NCBI GenBank assembly: GCA_003024785.1
Contig: PUQB01000545.1
Location: 50,001 to 114,000, forward strand
Source of the DNA: Selaginella tamariscina
Lineage: Eukaryota; Streptophyta; Lycopodiopsida; Selaginellales; Selaginellaceae
Direction of reading: 5' to 3'
Length of the DNA stretch: 64,000 bases
The notes beneath the pieces were generated by a model that did no database searches, had not been told where the DNA came from, and saw only the letters and a program-made list of their open reading frames with translations. The position numbers were made by a program, and so were the translations under genes. Positions 48,855 to 61,520 of this stretch are shown piece after piece. How positions within the stretch are numbered: position 1 is the stretch's first letter; the number at the start of each line of letters is the position of its first letter.

Positions 48855-48895
48855 TGTGGTTGTATGTATTCACATATAGAAACATTAGGGTTAGA
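48855..48895. promoter_or_regulatory. 41-bp divergent start-to-start interval with telo-box core
   Basis: Only 41 bases separate the ATG of the PPR gene (48854, minus) from the ATG of the NEDP1-like gene (48896, plus). The interval contains TTAGGGTTAG (about 48886-48895), the reverse complement of the plant telo-box core AAACCCTAA. There is no room for two ordinary promoters, so each gene's promoter must overlap the other's leader or coding region. Confidence 0.6.
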
Positions 48896-49889
48896 ATGAA
48901 GCAGGAAAGAGTGCTCAGCTATGGCGACGTGCTGCTGCGGCGAGGAGATGTGGATCTTCTACGGGGCCCGGAGTTCCTCAACGACCACATAATCGATTTC
49001 TTCTTCTCGTACCTCTCCAGTGAGAATTGCAGCAGTGAATTGCTCTTGGTAAGCCCCTCAACGAGCTTCTGGATCATGAATTGCCCCGACATGTCCGATC
49101 TAGGCCCTGTTCTTGAGCCTCTGAAGCTTCCCCGCCGCCGAATGGTGCTGTTTCCGATCAATAACAATGAAGATCCCAGCTTTCCTGGCGGAGGAAGCCA
49201 TTGGAGCCTCTTGGTCTATCACAGGTATGTGGCATAGATATACTCTACTCGAACGACATTTACAAAGTTTTATGTACGGGGATGTGTACGATATGTATAC
49301 AGTACATACTTCATACATACATATGTTCATATATATACATATACATGCATATATGTATTTATGTGTCAATATTCTCATATATGTACGTATATAGATTTAT
49401 GTGCTTGTACTATAAACAGAAAACTTGATCACAAGTTAAATTTACAATTTTATATACATATACCTATCTATATGTCTATATGTTGGCAGAGTCTCCCTTT
49501 GTGTGTATGAACCACACACACGCACACACACACATGTCGCGTATTGATGGGATATTCTTTGCAGGCCGAGCAACAGATTCTTGCACTTTGATAGTATGAA
49601 CGATGCAAATGAAGAATATGCAAAGATATTATACAAGAGAGGTGCGGATTTCTTAGGTCCCCCAGCAAGCAAGGGCAAGTTTTCAAGGGCATACACACCA
49701 CAGCAAGAGAATGGATATGACTGTGGGGTGTATGTAATGGCCATAGCTCAAGCGGTTAAACAGGGGTTTAATGATGGGGTTAAGGATTTAATTGAGGTCG
49801 TAGTGAGGGATGTTACTACAGAGAGTGTTAGTAATATGAGACAGAGTACCTTGGAGCTGATTGAAACTCTCAGAAACGAACATGTCTAA
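48896..49889 (+). CDS. NEDP1/DEN1 (SENP8)-type deneddylating Ulp1 protease, two exons
   Basis: C48 cysteine protease that matures RUB/NEDD8 and removes it from proteins. Exon 1 48896-49224, intron 49225-49564 (GT-AG), exon 2 49565-49889; both open, giving about 217 residues, right for SENP8/DEN1. It starts MKQERVLSYGDVLLRRGDVD, then FLNDHIIDFFFSYL. The catalytic His is in GGSHWSLLVYHR, Asp in FLHFDSMN, the oxyanion Gln in TPQQENGYDCGVY and the nucleophile Cys in the same motif. In-frame codons upstream to 48806 exist but lie inside the PPR coding region, so 48896 is the likelier start. This gene has no frameshift. The alternative, a SUMO-specific ULP, is less likely given the short length and lack of an N-terminal extension. 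Confidence 0.92.
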
Positions 49890-50417
49890 ATGTCGGGTTT
49901 ATACATAATTAATTGATTAATTAATTAATTACTTATAGTGTTTGAAGTTTTGGTATATAATATTGATTAACGGGACAAATAATTAAATTAAATAAATGCC
50001 ATTTCTAAATTTTTTACAATTAATATAATAGTGAACAATACACCACCAACCTTGTACAGACAAGCTACAAAGCTGGTCAATGCTGTGTGTGTGTTGAATA
50101 TTAGGAGGAAATAGAATAACTTATCAACATGGATATTCCGGTTCGGAATGGAATTGAGCGGTCGAGATGAGAGGGATTCCGAAACATAAAGTCCGGAACT
50201 AAACGGAGAGGTTTAAGATACTGGGCTATGGCGGCAGTTGTTGCAACACTTAGGGTTTTTAACTGCAGGTTTAGTCTCTTCCTATCCGCCACAGCACTGC
50301 CCGAATCGGAGCTTTGAGACGGAGTCTGGATAGCGAGACGCTGCACACCGATTCAGGCTCGTCCAGCAATCGCTCTTGTGTGTCTCTTCTAAGACTGCGT
50401 CTCGAAGTGTTGTATCC
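49890..50417. other. Intergenic region before TPI
   Basis: About 530 bases: an AT-rich first part (3' flank of the protease gene) followed from about 50100 by less AT-rich sequence likely to be the TPI promoter and leader. ACTTAGGGTTTTTAACTGC at about 50249-50267 resembles a telo-box. No other gene seen. Confidence 0.5.
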
Positions 50418-52087
<1,670 letters not shown>

Positions 52088-54957
52088 ATAGTGAGTGGGG
52101 ATTTTTGATCGTTTTGTTTTGTTCCCTGCGATTCTATGTATTATTAACGATTCTATGGTTTAATAAACAATTTTTTTAAATTTAAATCTTATTTTCTAAA
52201 TTCTATATCAGATATATATTTTAAAATATAAGTACTTCTAACCTAGATCAGAAATCTCGTGTGGTAATTAGGCTTTCTCTACTAGTATATACATTATACA
52301 TAGCTTATTAATCTGAAATTTATACCGTGTTGACCAATTTAATTTGATATGCTTTAAAAACATTTTATTGTATATTTTCATTATTTGAAAAAGAAACTTA
52401 CCATAATTATTGAAAGTTATAATCTATTAATTTACATGATTGTATTTATTTAATGTTTTATGTTAATTAATAAAATTGTAAATTGAATAGGTTATATGTT
52501 TGTGTGGCAAATGAAAAATCTTATTAGCAGTTAATTGTACTCACAGTAACATGTATATAGAATTTACATATGCAACCCTAAACCCTAAAGTCTATGTTGA
52601 CATGGCAACTTATGTGTCACGTGGCAGGCAAACTTAAGTCAAACTGCCACGTCATCAAAAACCTTAAATCCAAGTAAGTTATATTTATTTATCTTAATTA
52701 TGTAATATTTAATTATTTAATTAAACTTTTCTACTACATATCATAAATATCTATCATCAAAGCAATAAGATGAGTAAGAGATAATCATATAAAGAGTAAA
52801 AAGAAGTTTATATTATGTCCATACATGGTACATAATACAAAATTACAGTATATTTGAGATCCCTTTTTTAGTCTATTTATATTCGTATTCTTAATTTTGA
52901 TTAACAATTATAATAACTACTTTTTATAACTCCTTTATCCTTATGTAAAAAGAATGTCGTACTTTGCCTTAAACATTCTATTACGGTAGTATAAATGCCC
53001 TTCTAGCAGTTGGGAAGACTTTGCAACCAAAGTACGAGGACTTTGCCATATAAATGACCTTCTAGCAGTTGGGAGTTGTTAGAATTCTTACATGGTGCCA
53101 AGTGGAGTGTCTCCAAGTAATTAAAGTGTTTTTATATGTAAACACATTTTTCCTTAAAAATTTACTTTAATGAATTTTAAAATTTAAGAATAAAATAAAG
53201 AATTAGTGTGAATACATTTTACTTACTTAATTAAATAAAATTTATTATGAACACAGTTCACTTTTAATTCTTATTACACTTACATAATCAAAATAAAGGT
53301 AATGGTCGGTGTAAATGGTGCCCTTCAAGTCAATTGGTTCGGTGGGTACGTTTCGTTATACAAATCACTGCCATATTTAATTTTTAAAATATTTTAAAAC
53401 AAACTTGAGTGTGCTTCATGTTTCACACTTGTGTGTTATAAATATAAGTTTAAAATATAATGTATAAGCTAGTAAGCTACATATGTTAAACTATATAGGA
53501 AATCAATATATAAATAAATAAATTATTATATGGTTTTTAAGAATTTTTTTTTCCTTAACAGGTGTATATGCTTGTCAATTTTATATATTTGTGTGTGTAT
53601 TCTTCACAAGTCTTTTAATAATTATAATTAACTTATAAAATTAATGTTTTAAGTTATAACTACTTATTTTTATGTATTATATATATAGCTGTGGTAATCT
53701 AAATAATAATATTTATATTCTTTGTATACATGTATGTTTATATTTAATTAATAAACCATGGTATTATTTTATATTGGAAGTGTGAAAATAGTATTATTAC
53801 CTAATTATACGAATAGTCAAGGTTTAATTTTAAATTGATTAGGAAAAAAAGAAAAAGAATACAAAAATAATAAAGATTGAATTTACGAGCAAAAAAACAT
53901 AATAAAAGTTATATTAATGGCACAAAATACAATAATAAACTTAGAATACTTTTCTAGTCTTATTTCGGGTTTTTTATATTCGTACTCGTAATTTTTTCTT
54001 ATCCTTATGTAATCATATTATAAGTTAATGATAACTACGTCTATGTTCTTAGGTCTAACAAAAATTAGTTTAATAATATATTTTAAGTAAAAATTAAATT
54101 TAAAAATAAAAAATAATACATATTAAAAAGTCGTTTTTCATGTCATCGTATCAGAATTACAAATGATTGAAGCAACTTATATTCATATTAAAGTGGGAAG
54201 TTTAAAATTTTGCATTGAAATTATAAATTATTCATACACATTTATTTAATTTGTATAACTTGTCAATATAACAAGGAATCTTCTAAATGCCTAACTAAAA
54301 TTCTAAGAGTGTGTCTCCCTTATATGTCCTATATGTGTGTGTAGAGAGAAAGGGGGAGATACTCAATATATCCATATATGTTGATAACGATCGGTATACT
54401 TGTCGTGGGGGTCCAGATTATAACTTATACAGGATCCTGCGGAATCATTCTACCATAAAGATTCCAGATCAATGGTGGAGATATATATGTAGAGAGAGAT
54501 GTGTTTCCTCCAGGTAACACTTGAATATGTATATGGAATACACAATGCAACAATAGCCACGTGATTAGTGATCTCTCTCTACACACACACGTACACGCAA
54601 CGCACACGCACACGCACATACACATACCTTAACGTTGCAGAAGTCGATTTTTCCATCGCAACAGATTCTTTTTGAAGGTGCGAATATTGAAGCATACACC
54701 ATATAAAAACCAGCGACCGTATATGTTACTTTGCTGTACATTTAAAAATGATTAATAATATTCAATCTTATTATTCTTTTATTTTTATTTTAAGAAAAGT
54801 TTACAGTAAAAAACGAGTTAGAAACAGCAAAATACGATTGAGGTTCTTATTATGTCTGGCTATGGTTACGTTGACTTGCGTTGACATATATGCATGAGTC
54901 AAACTAGCTACAGCATATCTATACGACGCAAGTGATGAGTCTATATATTGAAGGCAT
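52088..54957. other. AT-rich intergenic region
   Basis: About 2.9 kb with no supported gene. It contains a two-copy telomere-like motif AACCCTAAACCCTAAA at 52574-52589, a short direct repeat at 52991-53075, and (CACG/CACA)n near 54580-54626. ORFs here are short and lack motifs. The final 200 bases upstream of the ARM gene are a likely leader. Confidence 0.6.
52991..53075. repeat. Short direct repeat
   Basis: ATAAATGCCCTTCTAGCAGT followed by TGGGA at 52991-53016 recurs as ATAAATGACCTTCTAGCAGT plus TGGGA at 53050-53075, one mismatch in 25-26 bases. The intervening 33 bases hold two related ACTTTGC-A segments (53018, 53040), so the unit may be a decayed minisatellite. Confidence 0.8.
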
Positions 54958-54999
54958 GTGGAGTCACTGGAGTGCCCAGATCCATCCTCGACCATGCAT

Positions 55000-57191
55000 A
55001 TGAAGAATAGGTCCCGCTCACCAGAGCAGCTGCTTGTGCTGGTTGCTATGCGGCTTGCAACTCTCGAAAAGCTTACCACCGGACTCGGAAAGCTTGCATT
55101 TGTGTGGGCTACTGTGGTTCTTCTTGGAGGATTTGTCACAGCGCTTAGCGCTGCAGAGTGCTGGACTATAGTTGCCTTGTTGCTTACAGAGGGTACAAGA
55201 GTGTTCAGCCGGAGTAAAGAGCTTGAGTGGCAGCAGGCCAACTACAGCTTGGACAAGAGCAGAACTTTCATTTCTTCAAGACGCAAACGCAATGGAGGAG
55301 AGGGTGCTGAGAAGAAGTCGAGGTCGGAAAACGGAGCAAAGAGAACATGGTCCTGGGGAACTGTGCCGTTCATCCCATACATAACCACCAAGTCTGTCAG
55401 TCTTTTCTTCAACTGGCCTCTGCTATGGCTGGGATTGGATTGTCCATCTGGAGACTGACTAAGGTTGATCTAGGATCCACTAATAAAGACATAGAAGGAC
55501 AGCCAGTGGATGTTGACAAACAAGGGAACTCAGAGTACAGTCGGGTGCTTTTCTACGTATTGATGCTTGCGGAAGCCTCGGTTTTCCTTCTTGCGAGAGC
55601 CTATTGGGAGTACAAGCTTCGCATCAGCAAGCTACTTGAAGTGGTAATCAAAAAGTGTGAACTGGACCCAAATGATCTCGAGACTCTGAAGCAGTACTTT
55701 TATGCTGTCTACTCCACGTGTCTAAGTGGAAGTGCCTTTGATGCTCTCGACTTGGACCTCATTGGGTTCAGCGCGCAGAAAATGCAGTCTAATATCCGTG
55801 AGGAGCGTGCGGATACTCTCCACGCTTGTCTCTAGAGGTGTTTTCCGTGAAGAAACTCGTCAAAGGATCGGTACAACTCCTGGTGTTGTTGAAAGATTGC
55901 TTGAGATGATCACGTGGAATGATATGAGTGAGATGGAAATACGGGATGCCGCAACCTCTGTTCTCAGGGACTTGTTCGACACCAAAATAACTGTTTTAGG
56001 ATCTCCGCTATCCCTGGCTCCTTGGAGAGCCTCGTTTCCTTACTTACACAGACGAATGATTTTGACAAAAACAAGGTAATATACGAGTGTGTGTGTGCGC
56101 ACGCGCGTGTTAACCATGTTATTAGTCTTCGAAACAACCGTTGGATGTTATTTTAGGTACGTGGACTGATCATCTTGATGCACCTTGCACATCTGTGTCC
56201 GGATAGGGAACACGAGTGGACTTGTCCACATGCTGGTACGGTTCGTCCGGATGCGGTATACAACAGACTTAACCAGCAGAGAAATCTGGAAAGTTGTCAG
56301 GAGCTGCTGAAGATGATGGCGAGTTCAGGCGGCGAATCGGGTCATTCCTTGCGTAACAACATAGCTTCTACCGTGTTTGCTGTTAAAAACCTGAAGGAGT
56401 TACTGAGTTACGAGAAACCAAAATGTGACTTGCAAGAACTCACGCTGGAGATACTGACCTGCCTTGCAACGGAAGACGAGCTTTGTGACAGTATTGGGGC
56501 TACTGGCGGTATCATTAGTAGCCTACTAGCTTTACTCACGAGAAAAACCAGAAACTTTAGCACGGAGTTCAATGTGAGTATGAAGGCTGGGGAAGCATTA
56601 AGCCTGCTTGTGCTTCAGAGTCCGAACAACTGTGCAAGAGCTCTGGACCACAAGCCATGGAAACTGCAACAGGAGGTTAGTAAGACATTCAGCGACTTGC
56701 TGGGCATGATCGGCAGACCGTTCACTATGTTGAGAAATCTCTGTAAGGAGCTCAATAGAAGAGAAGTAGCAGAAGTCTCTGCAAAGCGCTGCCTGAAGTC
56801 TTAAACATTGTACACACGTCATCTGACAAGGAAGCCTGGCTGCAGCTGTCATACCTCTACTCGATAGAGAGACTTTCATCAATGTCTTTTCTCGCCCAGA
56901 TCAGAACGTTCAACTTGTTGACAAGATAAAAGACCTGGTATCTGCTGAAGTGCCTGCCAGGTTAAATAGGATCCGCAGGTACAGCGTAGAACTGTTGAAT
57001 GCACTCATGGCGAAGGACAAGTTCTTTGTGGATGCGTTTAGAAGGAACAGGAGTGTTGAGAGAGTATGCTGGAGACGGCCTCGGACGTCGAGAACTTCTG
57101 TACATTTTCTGGGGCTGTTGGACTTACTCGCCATTCCTGGAGTCTCCAGGAGCTTGTTGACACTACTCTGTCTAATCTCTATAACCTGTAA
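55000..57191 (+). CDS. Membrane-anchored ARM-repeat superfamily protein, copy A (frameshifts)
   Basis: Related to an uncharacterised plant ARM-repeat family with N-terminal membrane segments (Arabidopsis At5g18980/At3g06210 type). N-terminus MKNRSRSPEQLLVLVAMRL, then two adjacent hydrophobic segments, LAFVWATVVLLGGFVTAL and CWTIVALLLTEGTRVFSR, and ELEWQQANYSL. Further hydrophobic stretches occur near SLFFNWPLLWLGL and VLMLAEASVFLLARAYWEY. The C-terminal half is armadillo-like: TVFAVKNLKELL, LEILTCLATEDEL, GATGGIISSLLALL and KAGEALSLLVLQ. One intron, 56076-56156. Frames break near 55330-55480, 55770, 55830, 56000, 56260 and 56800-56830, where 17 bases present in copy B are missing, and near 57060. 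The upstream in-frame ATG 54958 is possible, but copy B supports 55000. Function unknown. Confidence 0.8.
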
Positions 57192-57527
57192 GGCATACAT
57201 GTCACGTACGCATTGAAAGAAAATGAGAGAGTCTACGTTTCTCATATATACTCTTGTAGATACGTATGTATAATGTCAACATTAATAATTTCAAATCGAT
57301 ATAAATTTCATTAGAATATTAAACACCTGGGCCTGCTCTCGAATCAACCAAGGAGAAGTTTTCCTGCTCTACATATGAACTCTCTCTCTCTCCAATGTAT
57401 AACTTAAAAGTATCATTTCTAGGGTTCCTGTAGTGCTCACTGATGGTATGGATGTCCAGCTCAATCTTTGGAATTGTGTGTGTGACATTGTTATAATCTG
57501 GTTAGTAAACAAATTATAAACCATGAA

Positions 57528-57583
<56 letters not shown>

Positions 57584-57835
57584 CATGAAAATATATACTT
57601 ACATATACATCATAATACAATACATATATATTGTGATATGGCCTTCGATCACATACAGTTGTTTTGTATAACTGATCACTTCTTCGCGTTGTCAACATTC
57701 ATTTAAAGAAAATTAGATACAGATGCATTTGTGTGTTATGTGTGCTTGTGTGCGTGCCATGCTTTGTGATACATTGTTCATTTTATACTTTCAACATTCT
57801 TTGAGACACTCAAAGCTAATTGGATGATTCTACAG
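57192..57835. other. Spacer with microsatellites and a possible small exon
   Basis: Holds (CT)n-(TA)n-(GT)n at 57531-57583. Positions about 57423-57477 read VVLTDGMDVQLNLWN in one frame before a GT-rich donor-like run; the DVQLNL part resembles the DAQLDLS segment that precedes RFYIMHLE in plant ureidoglycolate-lyase-like proteins, so it could be the upstream exon of the next feature. This is weak. Confidence 0.3.
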
Positions 57836-58117
57836 ATTCTACATTATGCATCTGGAGCGTACAGGACTCCAGAAGATAACTGTGACACAGTGTCGCAGTT
57901 GCTCCACCAAGCATTGTGGATTCTAAAATTCCAGAAGCGGTTAAATCCAAGGTTGGACACTATTGCCTTCCACCGTCTGTGGCAGACGTGAAAGTATTCA
58001 GGATTGATGACCATCGTTTCATCAAGCTCCATGAAGGAACTTGGCATGCTGGTCCACTCTTCAACGATAATAGCTCAATGGATTTCTACAGCCTCGAGCT
58101 CAGCAACACCAACTTAA
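57836..58117 (+). pseudogene. Ureidoglycolate-lyase/hydrolase-like (AllA cupin) exon, partial
   Basis: After an AG acceptor at 57834-57835 the sequence reads FYIMHLERTGLQKITVTQC, then in a shifted frame IVDSKIPEAVKSKVGHYCLP, SVADVKVFRIDDHRFIKLHE, GTWHAGPLF and MDFYSLELSNTN, ending at a GT donor (58118). These match plant proteins annotated as ureidoglycolate hydrolase/lyase-like, of the AllA cupin fold linked to purine (allantoin) breakdown; the KLH-GTWHAGP segment is the family hallmark. The downstream exon expected to start with a VVDHT-like segment is not found in the next 700 bases, and the N-terminus is missing or reduced to a possible small exon near 57423. It lies between the tandem ARM-repeat genes. 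A gene fragment, or a gene with unusually long introns or errors, would both fit. Confidence 0.75.
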
Positions 58118-58850
58118 GTATGTGTATATGTTTGTGTCAACAGGCACACGCGCACGCAGGGTGGAGCTCATACGATGTGTGTTTGGGAATATCATGTATT
58201 ATGGGATGACGACAGTCGCTTTATCTGGTGGCAGCAACTCGTGTATTGGAGAAAGTGATCCACATTGAAGAACCATGTTCCGGCGTCTTTGTATATTACC
58301 TGGTTTATATCGTATATAAACATGCACAGTTCTCTCTCCCTACACACCCACACACACCGACTCTAGAACTTTGACATTAAAACTCTTGTTAGTTCCCCGT
58401 TCACAGAGGCGATAAAGTGCCATCATTATCATTGACTCTTTTGTCATGACTACATGTCTTAGATTCTTAATTCAGGTGTTACACATGAACCTTCGTTGTA
58501 TTGGACTTTTTCCATGGGGATGATTCTCTAAAGTGTCTCACCACACTGGATTTGTTGACACATACTCTTACTTTAGCGACACGCAACTCTTACATATATA
58601 GTATCACGTTCACACGTTACATCCTTCTATGGATTTCACAAGCAGTATGTCTCGGAGACCACGAGAACTCCGTCTCCGAAAAAGGAGGTAAGTATATATG
58701 TCTCAGCGCCATCTCCAGATGGTAGAACACCTTCATCAAGTGGGCATAAATAGAGTTAACAGCAACCTATGGACGGTCTTCTCTCCACACAGAGGCCGCA
58801 CATGTGGAGAATCCAAGGAAGCAGGTCGAGTACCCGATCCATGCTTAACA
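58118..58850. other. Spacer upstream of ARM-repeat gene copy B
   Basis: No gene recognised. It includes the donor and intron-like GT-rich sequence after the ureidoglycolate-lyase-like exon and, near the right end, the leader of copy B. The final 60 bases share words with the corresponding part of copy A (ATGTGGAG, GATCCAT). Confidence 0.4.
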
Positions 58851-61165
58851 ATGAAGAACAGGTCCCGGTCACCAGAGCAGCGCCTTGTGCTAGTGGCTAT
58901 GCGGCTTGCAGTTCTCGAAAAGCTTACCACTGGACTGGGAAAGCTTGCATTTGTGTGGGCTACTGTGGTTCTTCTTGGAGGATTTGTTGGCGAGCTTACC
59001 ACGGAAGACTTCTGGACTATAGTTGCCTTGCTGCTTACAGAGGGTACCAGAGTTTTCAGCCGTAGTAAGGAGCTTGAGTGGCAACAGGCCAACTACAGCT
59101 TGGAAATCGTACACATCAGCTCATTTCTGTTTGACAAGAGCAGAACTTCAACACCCAAACATAGTAGAGGAGAGAGGGAGAGGAAGTTATCGGAGAATTT
59201 GCAAAGTCCAGGCCGAAAAACTTGTATGAGGGATACGGAGCAAAGAGGACATGGTCCTGGGGAACTGTGCCGTTGATTCCATATATAAACTTCATAACCA
59301 CCAAGGCTGTCAGTCTTATACTGTACTTTCTTCAACTGGCTCTGCTATGGCTGGGATTGGATTGTCCATCTGGAGACTGACTGAGTTGATCTAGGATCCA
59401 TTAATCAGATATAGAGGACAGCCAGTGGAGCTGACAACAAGGAACTCAGAGTACAGTCGGTGCTTTTCTACGTATTGATGCTTGCGGAAGCCTCGGTTTT
59501 CCTTCTCGAGAGAGCCTACTGGGAGTACAAGCTTCGCATCAGCAAGCTACTTGAATGTAATTAACAAGTGTGAACTGAACCCGACGGATCTTGACACTCT
59601 GAAGCAGTACTTTTATACTGTCTACTCCAGGTGTCTAATGGGAGTGTCTTTGATGGTCTCGACTTGGACCTCATTGGGTTCAGCGTGCAGAAATGCAGTC
59701 TAATATCCGTGAGGAGCAGCTTGGTAGCGTGCAGATACTCTCCACGCTTGTCTCTAAAGGTGTTTCCCGTGAAGAGACTCGTCGAAGGATCGGTACAACT
59801 CCTGGTGTTGTTGAAAGATTGCTTGAGATGTCACCTGGAAGGATATGAGTGAGATGGAAATACGGGATGCAGCAACCTCTGTTCTCAGGATCTTGTTCGA
59901 CACCAAAATAACTGTTTTAGGATCTCCGCTATCCCTGGCTCCTTGGAGAGCCTCGTTTCCTTGCTTACAGAGAAGGATGAGTTTGACAAAGACAAGGTAA
60001 CATGTGTTGTGTGTGTGTGTGTGTGTGGGTACGTGCGTGCGTGTTCTGAATTTACCCTTGGATGTTATTTCAGGTACGTGGACTAATCATCTTGAAGCAC
60101 CTTGCAAGGGACCACCGCATCTGTGTCCGTATAGGGAACACGAGTGGACTTGTCCACATGCTGGTACTGTTCATTCGGTTGAGGGATACAACAATTTAGC
60201 CAGCACAGACACTTGGAAGGTTGTTAAGAAGTCTCTGCAGCTGCTGATGATGATGGCAAGTGCAAGCGGGGATCGGGTCATTCCTTGCGTAACAATAGCT
60301 TCTACTGTGTTTGCTGTTAGAAATCTTAAGGAGTTACTGAATTATGAGGAGCCAAAATGTGACTTGCAAGACTGCAGTAGAGATACTGACCTGCCTTGCA
60401 ACAGAAGACGGGCTTCGCGACAGTATTGGGGCAACTGGTGGTATCATTAGTAGCCTACTAGCTTTACTCACGAGAAAAACCAGAAACTTTAGCACGGAGT
60501 TCAATGTGAGTATGAAGGCTGGGGAAGCATTAAGCCTGCTTGTGCTTCAGAGTCCGAACAACTGTGCAAGAGCTCTGGACCGCAAGCCATGGAAACTGCA
60601 ACAGGAGGTTAGTAAGACATTCAGCGACTTGCTGGGCATGATCGGCAGACCGTTCACGGGTATACATGCTGCAACTATATTGAGAAGTCTCTGTAAGGAG
60701 TTCAATAGAAGAGAAGTAGCAGAAGTCTCTACAAAGCTGCCTGAAGTCATAAGCATTGTACACACGTCATCTGACAAGGAGCAGGAAGCTGCACTCGGCC
60801 TGGCTGCAGCTGTCATACCTCTACTCGATAGAGAGACTTTCATCAGTGTCTTTTCTCGTTCCAAGCAGAATGTACAACTTGTTGACAAGATAAAAGAGCT
60901 GGTATCTGCTAGCGTTCCGCCAGGTTAAATAGGATCCGCAGGTACAAGCGTAGAACTGTTGAATGCACTCATGGTGAAGGACAAGTTCTTCGTGGATGCG
61001 TTTAGAAGGGACAGGAGTGTTGAGATGCACTTGGAGAGTATGCTGAAGACAGCCTCGGACGTCGAGAACTTCTATACATTTTCTGGGGTTGTTGGACTTA
61101 CTCGCCATTCACGAAGTCTACAGGAGCTTGTCAACACTGCTCTGTCTAATCTCTATAACCTGTAA
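58851..61165 (+). CDS. Membrane-anchored ARM-repeat superfamily protein, copy B (frameshifts)
   Basis: Tandem paralogue of 55000-57191 with the same architecture: MKNRSRSPEQRLVLVAMRL, paired hydrophobic segments (LAFVWATVVLLGGFVGEL, FWTIVALLLTEGTRVFSR), ELEWQQANYSL and C-terminal ARM-like repeats (LEILTCLATEDGL-type, GATGGIISSLLALL, KAGEALSLLVLQ, AALGLAAAVIPLLDRE, ALSNLYNL at the end). One intron, 59997-60073. Relative to copy A it has about 30 extra bases after ANYSL and keeps 17 bases near 60780 that A has lost. Frames break near 59275, 59390-59430, 59560, 59690, 59830, 60200, 60376 and 60925. The last 900 bases are almost all readable. No catalytic motif, so no function is assigned. Confidence 0.8.
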
Positions 61166-61520
61166 AGCGTACGTAATAATCTCCATGTGTGCTACCACAC
61201 CGAGAGAGAGGTGGTGGCAGACACATGGCAATGATGTGGCAAGGAATTGATATTGTCATTACACACTTTTGTATTAACACCACACCACCACACCAGCCAT
61301 CACTTCACAACCATAAGTAGTTTACAAACAGAATTGAATACCATTAAGATATTAAATAATGATTATAGAATAAGTTTATGAAACGTGTGTCTGACATGTT
61401 CAATATAAACGCATTAAACAATGATTATGCTTAATGAGTTTATGAAACGTGTGTGACATGTTCAATATAAATCAATTGAAAAAGTATTAATTTCTGAATG
61501 AAAGAAAAAAAAATGTAATC
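61166..61520. other. Convergent spacer between ARM-repeat copy B and PAL
   Basis: 355 bases at the 3' ends of two convergent genes. A roughly 45-base segment with GAATAAGTTTATGAAACGTGTGT-CATGTTCAATATAAA appears twice (about 61367-61412 and 61433-61472) as a diverged direct repeat. No RNA or gene seen. Confidence 0.5.

Noticed and set aside
58501-58725. 74-codon open frame upstream of ARM gene copy B
   Set aside because: No motif, no counterpart upstream of copy A and no coding-like features.
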